Shown piece by piece: positions 27,038-36,639 of a stretch of DNA of 64,000 nt. The notes below the pieces were generated by a model. That model saw only the letters and a program-made list of their open reading frames with translations, did no database searches and had not been told where the DNA came from. The stretch is taken from assembly GCA_903955385.1 (NCBI GenBank), contig CAJBNH010000002.1, forward strand, positions 31,088 through 95,087. The letters run 5' to 3'. The position numbers were made by a program, and so were the translations under genes. The first letter of the stretch is position 1. Each line of letters begins with the position of its first letter. Source of the DNA: an uncultured Myxococcales bacterium. GTDB taxonomy: Bacteria; Myxococcota_A; UBA9042.

Positions 27038-27180
27038 TTCGGTTCGTGTCCGGATTGTTGCGGAGTTTTTCCGAACAGGCGCTGCCGTTGCGCTGGGCCC
27101 TACCGCCCCGCATCATACGTCGAGTCGGCTGGCTGCCTCGTTCCGCAGGCTAGCTCCCTCCTCTTGAGCAGAGGCCTTCG

Positions 27181-28395
27181 ATGCCTGTCCCCGTGCGACG
27201 AATTCTGCGTTGGACCACGATCCTGGCTGTGCTTGCCGGCATCGGCTGGATGGTTTGGGGCATGGCCCGAGGGCCCGTCGTTCAGGTCGTCCCGGTGCAG
27301 CGCCGCGACTTGGAGCAGCGCGTCGTCACCAGTGGTCGACTGTTGCCCGAGGCTCGCGTGTCGGTGGGCGCGGTGGTCGTCGGTCGCGTCGCCGAAGTGG
27401 CCGTCCGCGAAGGCGCGCGCGTGCAGAAGGGGCAGCTCCTCATCGCGTTGTCCGACACCGAGGCCAAGGCTCAGGTCGACGAGCGCAAGGCAGCCGTCGC
27501 TCAGGCAGAGGCGCGCGCGGAGCAGATCCGCAAGACTTCGCGTTCGCTGGCCAACGAGGGCGCCCGCCAGGCATCGCTGGATCTTGCGCAGGCCCGCCGG
27601 CGGCTCGACCGTGTGCAGCGGCTCTTCGAGGCTCAGGCCGGTGCCAAGACGGACCTGGACGCCGCTGCAGACGCCGTCGAGCTGGCGCAAGGCCGCAAGC
27701 GCACAGCGGAGTTGCAGGTTCAAGGGGTCGGCGAGGACGCACCCGACTTGCGTCTGACCCTGGCCGCTGTCGACCAGAGCCGCGCGCTGCTGGCCGCTGC
27801 GGAGGCCCGTCTGGCCGAGACGCGGATCCTCGCCCCTGCCGCAGGCACGGTGCTGTCGCGCGCCGTCGAGCAGGGCGACGTCGTCCAGCCCGGTCGCGCC
27901 TTGATGGTGCTGGCCGCGGACGGCGAGCGGCTGATCCTCACCCAACCTGAGGAGCGGCAGCTGGGCGTGCTCAAGGTCGGTCAACAGGGTCTGGCCTCCG
28001 CCGATGCCTTCCCCGACCGTCGGATGCCGGTTCAGGTCGTGTCGATCGCGCCGTCGGTCGACCCCTTGCGCGGCACCATCGAAGTCAAGCTGAAGATCGA
28101 CCGCCCCGACCCGGAACTGCGGGCGGACATGACGCTTTCGGTGGATGTCGAGGTAGGGCGTCGCTCTGGCGTACTGGTCGTCCCGGTCGAGATGCTGCGC
28201 GATGCAAGCTCAGCAGAGCCGTGGGTGCTGGTCGTCGCCGACGGCATGGCCTTGAAGCGCAAGCTGGTGCTGGGGCCGCGTGGTGAGGGCGTGGTCGAGA
28301 TCCGTTCGGGGCTGCGCGAGGGCGAACTGCTGCTGGTGCCGGGAGCCAAGCGCATGCAGCCCGGGACGCGCGTGCGCGCCAAAGGGCAGGACTGA
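27181..28395 (+). CDS. Periplasmic adaptor (membrane-fusion) protein, MacA/HlyD-like
   Basis: This 404-residue protein has one N-terminal membrane anchor (residues 12-28). A lipoyl half-motif follows (G-A-V-V-V-G-R-V-A-E-V-A-V-R-E-G, then V-Q-K-G-Q-L-L). A coiled-coil hairpin of Ala/Glu/Arg heptads occupies about residues 95-210. The second lipoyl half (R-I-L-A-P-A-A-G-T-V) and beta-barrel domains complete it. This is the RND/MacA adaptor family. The start is ATG 27181 with GAGG 6 nt upstream. It ends 1 nt before the permease start and is followed by the ATPase, so the three genes form a MacAB/LolCDE-like tripartite export system. The substrate is unknown. Confidence 0.87.
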   Translation: MPVPVRRILRWTTILAVLAGIGWMVWGMARGPVVQVVPVQRRDLEQRVVTSGRLLPEARVSVGAVVVGRVAEVAVREGARVQKGQLLIALSDTEAKAQVDERKAAVAQAEARAEQIRKTSRSLANEGARQASLDLAQARRRLDRVQRLFEAQAGAKTDLDAAADAVELAQGRKRTAELQVQGVGEDAPDLRLTLAAVDQSRALLAAAEARLAETRILAPAAGTVLSRAVEQGDVVQPGRALMVLAADGERLILTQPEERQLGVLKVGQQGLASADAFPDRRMPVQVVSIAPSVDPLRGTIEVKLKIDRPDPELRADMTLSVDVEVGRRSGVLVVPVEMLRDASSAEPWVLVVADGMALKRKLVLGPRGEGVVEIRSGLREGELLLVPGAKRMQPGTRVRAKGQD

Positions 28396-28396
28396 C

Positions 28397-29606
28397 ATGG
28401 CTTTCGAGTGGTTCGTAGCCCTGCGGTTCTTGCGCGAGGGGCGGTTGCAGACCGTGCTCGTGTTCGCCGGCGTTGCCGTGGGTGTTGGCGTCATCGTGTT
28501 CTTGGGCGCCTTGATCGACGGGCTGCAGGTCAGCCTGATCGAGCAGACCTTGGGTTCTCAGGCCCACGTCGTGATCGAGCCTCCGGAAGAAAAGGTGCGG
28601 CAGCTGGCCCCCCCGACGACCAGCGCGGTCAGCGCCGCGATTGAGAAGGCACCCCAGCGGTTGCGATCGATTCCCCAATGGCAGCAGACGCTTGCGCTGG
28701 TCGACCAGGTGCCGGGCGTGATTGCAGCGGCCCAAAACGTGTCGGGTTCCGCCTTTGTTCGGCGCGGCACGGCGCGCTTGCCGGCCCTGTTGCGGGGGGT
28801 GGTGCCCGAACGCTTCGACCGCGTGATTCCGCTGTCGGCGAAGATGAAAGCGGGCCGCTTCGATGTCGCGGGCACCAACGTCTGCATCGGCATCGAGATG
28901 GCCCAGGACCTCGGTGTGGTCGTGGGCGACAAGATTCGCCTGGCCACCGACGACGGTCGCGACGAGGTCTTTTCGATCGCGGGCGTCTTCGACATGGGCA
29001 ACAAGGAAGTCAACTCGCGCTGGGTCGTGCTGTCGCTGCGGGCGGCGCAAAGCATGCTCGATTTACCGGGCGGTGTTTCGCGCATCGAGGTCAAGGTCGA
29101 CGACATCTTCGCGGCCCCTGCCATCGCCGACCAGATCGCCGACCGCACGGGCATGCAGGCCGACCCTTGGACCCGTATCAATGCGCAACTGCTGGTCGGC
29201 CTCAGCTCGCAGTCCAGCTCCAGCTGGATGATCCAGTTCTTCGTCGTGCTGGCTGTCGCGCTAGGCATTGCCAGCGTGCTGGTGGTGGCCGTCGTACAGA
29301 AGTCGCGTGAGATCGGCATCTTGCGCGCGGTGGGCACGTCCACCGGCCGCATCATGCGCATCTTTCTGATGCAGGGGGCACTGGCCGGTCTGGTCGGGTC
29401 GCTCCTTGGGTGCCTGATGGGCGCAGGGCTGTCCCTCTTCTTCCAGACGATGGCCACCGACGTGGAGGGCCGGCCGATTTTCCCCGTCGACTTGAACGCC
29501 ACTCGCTTTGTGCTGGCCTCGGTCATCGCGACCGTCGTGGGCCTTGCCGCCGCCGTCGCTCCGGCCCGCAGAGCCGCGCAGCTCGATCCCGCTCAGGTGA
29601 TTCGCT

Positions 29607-29614
<8 letters not shown>
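28397..29614 (+). CDS. FtsX-family ABC permease (MacB/LolC-like)
   Basis: This 405-residue permease has the four-helix FtsX plan: one membrane helix near residues 18-42 ([12 protein letters not shown]), a ~230-residue periplasmic domain, and three C-terminal helices (from about residues 275, 320 and 370) ending A-Q-V-I-R-Y-G, the usual tail of this family. The ATPase is encoded separately by the next gene, which overlaps the 3' end by 8 nt. With the upstream adaptor it would form an inner-membrane mechanotransmission exporter for a lipid, lipoprotein or peptide. Confidence 0.87.
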
Positions 29615-30308
<694 letters not shown>

Positions 30309-30455
30309 CCCATCGGCTGACCTTCGGCGACCCTCCCCTAAAGCACCGCAGCGCCACAGTTGCTTGCCTGACCTTCGTCTTGGGCGTTGCGGTTGGGCCG
30401 GACTCTGGGTAGCTTGACCATCATCGGGGGCGAGCGCCCATTGCTACGAGGCGTC

Positions 30456-33400
30456 ATGCTGAATCCGCGTCGCTTGTCGTCGGCCGTTCTTTCGTGCGCC
30501 TTTGCCTGCGCGTCGCTGGTCGCGAGTGTGGCGTCCGGCTTGCCGACGCCGGCTGACCGCTTCTGGATGGACTTTCGCCACGACGCGCAGCGCACCAACA
30601 CTGCAAAGGCGCCCGCCAACCTCGCCTCGCCGGCCATTCGCTGGCGGACCTTTCTGGGGCTGCTTCCCTCTGGACTCCGCACGGCCGACGTGGATCTGGA
30701 CGGCGTGGACGACGTCCTGCTGGTCGAGGGCGGTCGCCTTGCGGCTCGCAAGCTCGACGGCACGTTGCTGTGGCAGACCAAGCCGCTGGGTGTTCAAGCG
30801 GTCGTCGCAGTCGCCGAGCTCGACGGCATCCCGCCGATGGAGGTGGTCGTTCGCTCGACGAATGGTCCTCTGCTGATTGGCTTGACCACGGGCGGAGTCG
30901 AGTGGACGGCACCAGCGGTCCTCTTCACCGCCGGCGTCGTCTTTGCGGCAGTGGGCGACTTCGACGGTGATGGCCGAGCAGACCTGGCGGCCGGTTCGGG
31001 CGGCATCATGAGTCAGTTGCCGACCGGCAAGATCTCGATTTGGCGGTTCACGGCGGATGCGCAGACCCTGGTGCAGACGGAGAATCCCCTGCCGAACGGC
31101 GCCTTCGAGCTGTGTCTGGGTGCTGGCGCTGTGGATGTCGATGGCGACAAGGCACTGGACATCGTGATTCCGGAGTTCGGTCTCGGTGCTGACGGCAAAC
31201 CGACTCGCCGGCTGGGGGCATTTTCCGGCAAGACCGGCAAGTTGGTGGCTACCTCGCCGCAGCTCGACCAGACCAGTCCTTTCGGCACGGCGTTCGTGTC
31301 GGTGCCGGCACAGGACGGTGGGGCTCCTTGGGTAGTCTGGCAGGGGAACTTCTATCAGGGCAACGCGAACCAGATGATGTTGGGCGTGCAGGTGTTTCGC
31401 CTCGAGGGCGGCACCTTGGCGCGAAAGTGGCAGGTGTTGGCCCAGGACCCGACCGTCGATCGTTTCGGATGGTCCCCATCGACGGCGGGCGACTTGGACG
31501 GTGATGGGGCAGGCGAAGTGCTCTTCAGCCAGTGGGACGGCAAGGGCTGGACCCTGCACGCCCGCGACCTCGCGACGGGTGACGATTTGGGCAAACTGTC
31601 GGCCGGCAGCGCGGCGTGGCCGGGAGACGCAGGCCCCCTGTTGGGGCACGCCTTCCGCGTCGGCAAGTCCGGACCGATCCTGCTGAACACCACAGCCAGG
31701 GCGACGGTGGACACAGCCGCAACCGTAGTGACCCGACTTGTCTCTTGGAGCCGGGCCAAGGGATTCGCTCTAGTGGCCGACCTGGGCGTCGCGCAGCTGG
31801 GCATTGGGTCGTTCACCGAGGCGGCCGATCGGGTTCCCTTGGCCACTCAGGGCAGGCTTGCGGTTGTCATGGACACCAACGCGGACGGCTTCGCCGAGAC
31901 CCTGCGCTGGTGGTTCGTCCAAGCCGACGGGAAGGTGAAGCAAGGACCCGACGAGACCTTTGCGACGGTACCTAGACTGCAGGCGATGGCCTTGACCAAC
32001 GCGATGCCGCTGGCGTTGGTTGCGACTGCGGATGGCCGGGTCTCGGCGTGGCGCGACGACGGCACCTTGGCCAACGACTTCGACGGCGACGGCGTGGCGG
32101 ACTTGCGGGTGGCGGGGGAGACCAATCCCCGCATGACCGTGGGGTCCTGGCGCGACAGCGATGCGACGCCGGTCATCGCAGTGCCCGGTGTGGACCGGGT
32201 CCTCGTGCTCGATCCGGCAGCCGCCGATCCGGTGACTCCGCCGGTCCTCGTTTGGCAGGTGCCCATCTCCGGGTCGGCGGCCACGCAGCCACTCTACGGG
32301 GACTTCGACGGCGATGGCGCGCGCGAGATCCTCATTCGCGAGCAGCCGTTCGTAGGTTCGGGCATCGCGCGGGCCCGCAACGCGGCGGGCAAAGTGGTGT
32401 GGCAGTGGACACGGCCGCAGCCAGCCACCTCGTGGGGCGAGGCGACCATGGTCCGGGACGTCACAGGGGACGGGCGAGCCGACCTGATCGCGTTCACCCC
32501 GCGACTGTCGGATCAAGGGGGCAACAATTCGGTCATCGACGGCGCGACGGGCGCCGAGCTGTGGACTCAGGACGCGGCGTGCGCCAGCGTCCCCGACAAT
32601 CACATGTCGTTCGACTTTGCGGCCAACCCGCCGCGGGTAGTCGTGGCCTCGTGGTGGGACCGGTTCACCTGTCGGCTGTCGGACGGCGCTTTGATCGCAA
32701 AGAGCAAGCCGGCCTACGACACTGGCAGCTATGGCATGCCCATCCTTGGGGACATCAACGGAGACGGTCAACTGGACATCGTGCTGGGCAGCGCTGGTCA
32801 GGGGCCCGGGGCCTGGCTTGCCGACATGACGCTGGTATGGGGCACGCAGACGCCGGTCGGGGCGAACTACTATTACTCGCCCGCCGCGCTGTTGACGGTG
32901 GCGGGCAAGCCTACGCTGGTGCAGGCCAGCAACGCGACCAGCCGATTGGTGGCCTACGATGCTGCGACCGGCGCGAAGCAGTGGGACCGCGTCTACGCGC
33001 AGGGTCAGGCGTTTGCCCCCGGAGCTGCGCCCGGTATCGTCTCGTCCGCAGGACTGATCGGTCTGGCCGACCTGACCGGGGGCGGTGTGCCTGCGGTTGT
33101 TTTTCGCACCTCTGAGGGTCGTCTGTATGCGGTGGCGGCCGCCGACGGTGCGGTCCAGTGGAGCCTGGACTTTGGCGGCGGGCTCGGGGACCCCATCGCG
33201 GCAGACGTGGACGGCGACGGTGAGGTCGAGATCCTTCTGACGACAAGCGACGGATTCCTGAATGCAATCGACACGGCTGCCCTTGGCGCACCCGCCTGGG
33301 TTCGCGAGGTCGTGGCGCCTGTCGAAGGCGGCGACCCCGCAGACATCGACCAGCAGGAGGACACGCAACGCATCGTTGCCCAGTGGGCCCCGGTCCCCGG

Positions 33401-34109
33401 CGCAGACGGCTACGGCATCACGTTGCGTGACGACATGGGCGGGATCATCGTGCCGCAGAAGAATATCCCGGCGACCGCGTGGACCGAGTTCAAAGGGCTG
33501 CACCTGCAGCCGGGCACGACCTACCGCGTGGCCTTGGCCGCCTATCGGGCGGGCACGGTCAGCGGCGTCATGACTTCCTATTCGCCGGTCGTCCTCTCGG
33601 ACGGCGTCACCATCGTCGACAACACCGGGCCGGTCATCGACTCCTTCACGGCGAAGCTGGTGGCGGGCCCGGCGCTGGATCTGGCCGCGACCATGCACGA
33701 CGACACCCGGCTGACGCTGTGGTCGATGGAGCTGGTGTGCGATGGCATCTCGCACTGGACGGTCACCAACCCGCTGGCGGTGTCCTCGGCCGCTGTGGCG
33801 ATTCAGGTGACGCCGCCCGACCTGCCGTCTTGGGGGGCGTGCGAAGTCACCTTGACCGCGGTCGACACAGCCAAGCACAAGGCCATGGCCAAGCGGTCGT
33901 TCCTGCTGTGTGCGCCGGGGCGGTTCGAGTGGAACGGTGCCTGCGTGACGCAAGTCCCCGATGCGCCTGGTGTTCCGGGCGAGAGGCGGGCGGCAGGCTG
34001 TCAGGGTGGAGCTGCGGGCGGCCCCGTCTCAAGCGTCTGGGCGCTGCTGGCCCTCGCAGCAACCATGGCGCTGCGCCGTCGGTCGCCACAGGCACGCGGT
34101 CAACGGTAG
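30456..34109 (+). CDS. Surface FG-GAP/VCBS-repeat protein with MYXO-CTERM-like tail
   Basis: 1217 residues from ATG 30456 (ACGAGG just upstream; the frame extends further but adds no signal). An N-terminal signal peptide (residues 1-28) precedes many blades with Ca2+-binding loops of the D-x-D-G-D-G kind (D-F-D-G-D-G-R-A-D, D-L-D-G-D-G-A-G-E, D-I-N-G-D-G-Q-L-D, D-V-D-G-D-G-E-V-E). These mark FG-GAP/VCBS integrin-type beta-propellers, also seen in PQQ-like proteins. A fibronectin-III-like domain follows near residues 985-1070. The C-terminus is A-G-C-Q-G-G, then a hydrophobic helix, then R-R-R. This is the MYXO-CTERM plan (invariant Cys, membrane helix, Arg cluster) of proteins processed by myxosortase. 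I infer a surface-anchored adhesive or glycan-related protein. Confidence 0.8.
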   Translation: MLNPRRLSSAVLSCAFACASLVASVASGLPTPADRFWMDFRHDAQRTNTAKAPANLASPAIRWRTFLGLLPSGLRTADVDLDGVDDVLLVEGGRLAARKLDGTLLWQTKPLGVQAVVAVAELDGIPPMEVVVRSTNGPLLIGLTTGGVEWTAPAVLFTAGVVFAAVGDFDGDGRADLAAGSGGIMSQLPTGKISIWRFTADAQTLVQTENPLPNGAFELCLGAGAVDVDGDKALDIVIPEFGLGADGKPTRRLGAFSGKTGKLVATSPQLDQTSPFGTAFVSVPAQDGGAPWVVWQGNFYQGNANQMMLGVQVFRLEGGTLARKWQVLAQDPTVDRFGWSPSTAGDLDGDGAGEVLFSQWDGKGWTLHARDLATGDDLGKLSAGSAAWPGDAGPLLGHAFRVGKSGPILLNTTARATVDTAATVVTRLVSWSRAKGFALVADLGVAQLGIGSFTEAADRVPLATQGRLAVVMDTNADGFAETLRWWFVQADGKVKQGPDETFATVPRLQAMALTNAMPLALVATADGRVSAWRDDGTLANDFDGDGVADLRVAGETNPRMTVGSWRDSDATPVIAVPGVDRVLVLDPAAADPVTPPVLVWQVPISGSAATQPLYGDFDGDGAREILIREQPFVGSGIARARNAAGKVVWQWTRPQPATSWGEATMVRDVTGDGRADLIAFTPRLSDQGGNNSVIDGATGAELWTQDAACASVPDNHMSFDFAANPPRVVVASWWDRFTCRLSDGALIAKSKPAYDTGSYGMPILGDINGDGQLDIVLGSAGQGPGAWLADMTLVWGTQTPVGANYYYSPAALLTVAGKPTLVQASNATSRLVAYDAATGAKQWDRVYAQGQAFAPGAAPGIVSSAGLIGLADLTGGGVPAVVFRTSEGRLYAVAAADGAVQWSLDFGGGLGDPIAADVDGDGEVEILLTTSDGFLNAIDTAALGAPAWVREVVAPVEGGDPADIDQQEDTQRIVAQWAPVPGADGYGITLRDDMGGIIVPQKNIPATAWTEFKGLHLQPGTTYRVALAAYRAGTVSGVMTSYSPVVLSDGVTIVDNTGPVIDSFTAKLVAGPALDLAATMHDDTRLTLWSMELVCDGISHWTVTNPLAVSSAAVAIQVTPPDLPSWGACEVTLTAVDTAKHKAMAKRSFLLCAPGRFEWNGACVTQVPDAPGVPGERRAAGCQGGAAGGPVSSVWALLALAATMALRRRSPQARGQR
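33996..34106 (+). other. MYXO-CTERM-like C-terminal sorting signal
   Basis: The encoded tail is Gly-Cys (Cys codon 33999-34001), a Gly-rich spacer, a hydrophobic stretch V-W-A-L-L-A-L-A-A-T-M-A-L, then R-R-R and a short basic end. It matches the three-part MYXO-CTERM plan. Called by eye without a profile search. Confidence 0.7.
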
Positions 34110-34339
34110 AACATCAGCACGGCAGCCTCAGTCATCGCCTTCGAGGCGCTCCAGCTGACGCCGGCGCCGAAGGTCGCGGTGCCCTCTCACGTTCCGTTGC
34201 CCTTGGGATACGGCGGCGAGTTGCCCTTGGTGCTGCTCCGGCGGTCGTTCCGAACGACGCCCCGCCGCACGCCGAAAGCAGCGGTCGTGTCGACGGGCAG
34301 TGAGGTCGGGCGAGGCCGGGGGAGTCGAGGCCGATCTGC

Positions 34340-35230
34340 CTATTTGTTCAGGTACAGCTTCAGCTTGTTCTCGAAGTCGGTGATGTTCACGACCGCGCTT
34401 CCCTTGAAGAAGTAGAGCTGCTTGCCCTCTGCCGAATAGACGAAAGCGTCGTTCTTCGCGCACTTCTGGGCAGCCCAGCCGTTCGACGACGTGGTGGCCT
34501 GGAAGATCGGAAAGGTCGAGACGTTGGTGAGGGCGGTCTTCTGGCTGTTGGCCGAGGCGTCGTTGATCGCTGCCATGGTGAAGTCTGTCTTGCCCTTGGC
34601 CTCAAACGACTTCTTCAGCTTCTCCATGACCTCCACCTGAGCCACGCATGACGCGCACCAGCCCGCGCCGCACAGCACGACCAAGCGCTTGCCGGCCAGC
34701 TCCTTGGGGCCATAGGTCGTGTTGAAGCCGGGGCTCTCCGGTTGCACGTCCTTCAGCTTCCACGGCAGCAAGTCGTTGGGCTCGGCGACGACAACGGTGT
34801 CCTGCGTCGGCACGTCGGGCTGCACGTCAGGCGTCACAACATCGGGCGCGACATCGGGTTTCACGTCGGGCGGCACATCCGGTGCGACATCGACCGCCGT
34901 GTCAGTTCCCGGCGTCACCGTGTCGGCCGTGTCCGAGTCCTTCTGCCCCCACAGGTCGAACGGCGTCGAGGAGTCGCTGGCCGTCGGTGTGTCGGTCACC
35001 GTGGCATCGGGTCCGCTCAGGTCGCCGACCGACGCGCCGCACTCGGGCCAAGTCTGGTTGGCCTGAACGCACAGCTGGCAGGTCGGTCCGGTCCACGCGG
35101 GATTGGCGCAGCCGCCTTGGCACACACCGTCGACGATGTTGCCGGCGCACAGGAAGCCGTCCATGCGGGGCTCTGCCCAGCAACCGGGCGCGACCACCAT
35201 CAGAAGCAAGATGGCCCAAGCGTTCTTCAT
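34340..35230 (-). CDS. Lipoprotein with thioredoxin-like (TlpA-type) domain on a PDV-rich stalk
   Basis: This 296-residue protein starts at ATG 35230 with GGGGGA upstream. Signal peptide and lipobox read V-A-P-G-C (Cys17). A short Cys-rich EGF-like region (six Cys, about residues 27-65) follows, then a Ser/Thr/Asp-rich part and a repetitive P-D-V stalk (about residues 115-145). The C-terminal ~130 residues form a thioredoxin fold with active-site W-C-A-S-C and a cis-Pro region S-T-F-P-I-F-Q. It would act as a membrane-tethered disulfide reductase or isomerase in the periplasm or at the surface. This fits a genome full of Cys-rich surface proteins, but a specific partnership is inference. It ends a minus-strand gene group; the 230 nt beyond its stop show no gene. 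Confidence 0.82.
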   Translation of the reverse strand: MKNAWAILLLMVVAPGCWAEPRMDGFLCAGNIVDGVCQGGCANPAWTGPTCQLCVQANQTWPECGASVGDLSGPDATVTDTPTASDSSTPFDLWGQKDSDTADTVTPGTDTAVDVAPDVPPDVKPDVAPDVVTPDVQPDVPTQDTVVVAEPNDLLPWKLKDVQPESPGFNTTYGPKELAGKRLVVLCGAGWCASCVAQVEVMEKLKKSFEAKGKTDFTMAAINDASANSQKTALTNVSTFPIFQATTSSNGWAAQKCAKNDAFVYSAEGKQLYFFKGSAVVNITDFENKLKLYLNK

Positions 35231-35271
35231 TCTGTTCCCCCGCGTGCCGTGTCCACTTGTTGCCACTCGCT

Positions 35272-36525
35272 TCAAGGTGCAACGACGCCCGCAACCGCCC
35301 ATTCTGGCGGTGTGTCGTCAAAGGTCGCCCACCAATAGAGTCCCGCCAGCGCCGCTGCGGCCCCGACGCCGATCACCGCACCACTCGCCCACTGCGCGCG
35401 GTTGGCGCTGTCGACGGTTGCCGTGCGGTCCTGATAGCCCGTGCTGGCCTCGCGCCCCGTCACCGGGTCTGTTGTCGCTGCGGCCAGGTCGTCCTGCATC
35501 GGCTTGACGCCCCACAACCAGAAGCCGGCACCTCCGCCAGCCGCAAGCAGTGCGCCACCGCCCATCAGCCACTTCGCGATCACCGGAACCTCTTTGGTCA
35601 GGCGAACTTCCACGGTCCGATCCTCGGCAATGCCCACCGCGACCGACTGGCGGAACTCGACCCGCCCGGGGGCGCGCGCCACCACCTCGTGGGTCGCCGG
35701 AGTCAAGGTCAACCGGTGGGCGGCGTCGGGCCGGGTCTGGGTGCCATCGACCAGCAACTCACCGTCGCCCGGCAGTCCTCGCACCATGAGGGACCCGCGC
35801 AGGGTCGGGTCGTCCGGCAGTCGAACGGCAACCACCTGATCTTCCTCGCCTCGCACTTCCAGAGGTACCGGCGTGCGGTTGCCCGGAACCACCTCGAGGC
35901 GACCGGCGGCGACCCGGTACAGTCCCTCAGCATCCGCCGCAATCGTGCGCTTGGCTTGCACCACGCGAACGCCTGAGCCCAAGCCCGGCAGTCGCGCCCG
36001 CAGACAAACCCGCTTGGCCACACGCGCCTTCACCTCTGCCGACGCAGGCACGAACTGGGTCAGCGCCGCGAACTGTTCGTGCGTCAGCCGTGTGGAGCAG
36101 TCTTGCGTGGCCGCTTGCAGTGCGTCGGAACGCTTGGTCAGCAGGGCGAGCATTTGCTTGACGTCCGGGTCGTCTACGTTGCCGCCCGCCTCTACCGGCT
36201 GTAGCCACACCGCCGCCTCGCGCCATGCATCGGTGTAAGACAGGGCGACGGCCGCCATCAATCGGTTCAACCGATACGGATTCAGCGTGGCGGCGCGGAC
36301 CGCGAAAGGAACGGCGTCGCTCCACTTGCGGGCCTGCAGGGCTCCTCGGGCACGGTCCTGAGCCTCAGCCGCAGCCTTGCGGTCGGTGACACTTTCGGCG
36401 CGGGCCGTTACCGGCAATGCGACGCACGCTGCGACCGCAACGGCGGCGCAGGCAAGGACGCGAGACAGCCACCGGGCGGGCGTTGCCTTGCAAAGACAGG
36501 GGCTTTCCGGGGGCCAGGGACGCAC
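35272..36525 (-). CDS. Exported TPR/PEGA-like membrane-anchored protein
   Basis: This 417-residue protein starts at GTG 36525 after GAGAGG. A long signal sequence (residues 1-44, ending A-R-A) precedes a helical TPR-like part (A-L-Q-A-R-K-W-S-D-A, about residues 50-170). Next come beta-rich domains of PEGA type (G-E-L-L-V-D-G-T, P-A-T-H-E-V-V-A-R-A-P-G). Near the C-terminus are two hydrophobic helices (about 320-340 and 375-395) and a short tail. This is a common Myxococcota layout for envelope proteins of unknown role. It lies 41 nt upstream of the thioredoxin lipoprotein gene on the same strand. Confidence 0.65.
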   Translation of the reverse strand: MRPWPPESPCLCKATPARWLSRVLACAAVAVAACVALPVTARAESVTDRKAAAEAQDRARGALQARKWSDAVPFAVRAATLNPYRLNRLMAAVALSYTDAWREAAVWLQPVEAGGNVDDPDVKQMLALLTKRSDALQAATQDCSTRLTHEQFAALTQFVPASAEVKARVAKRVCLRARLPGLGSGVRVVQAKRTIAADAEGLYRVAAGRLEVVPGNRTPVPLEVRGEEDQVVAVRLPDDPTLRGSLMVRGLPGDGELLVDGTQTRPDAAHRLTLTPATHEVVARAPGRVEFRQSVAVGIAEDRTVEVRLTKEVPVIAKWLMGGGALLAAGGGAGFWLWGVKPMQDDLAAATTDPVTGREASTGYQDRTATVDSANRAQWASGAVIGVGAAAALAGLYWWATFDDTPPEWAVAGVVAP

Positions 36526-36639
36526 ATCGACCTCTCGCAGCGTGGCTGCCAGAAACAGAAAGGCTACGCTGAGGCGCCTCCCCGTGCAATCACGAATTGC
36601 ATTGGCGGGATGGGGATGTGCGCCTTTGGAGCGGGGCGG

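Noticed and set aside
31770..33953. 727-codon open frame antisense to the FG-GAP gene
   Set aside because: No domain content; the sense gene has signal peptide, Ca2+ loops and sorting tail.
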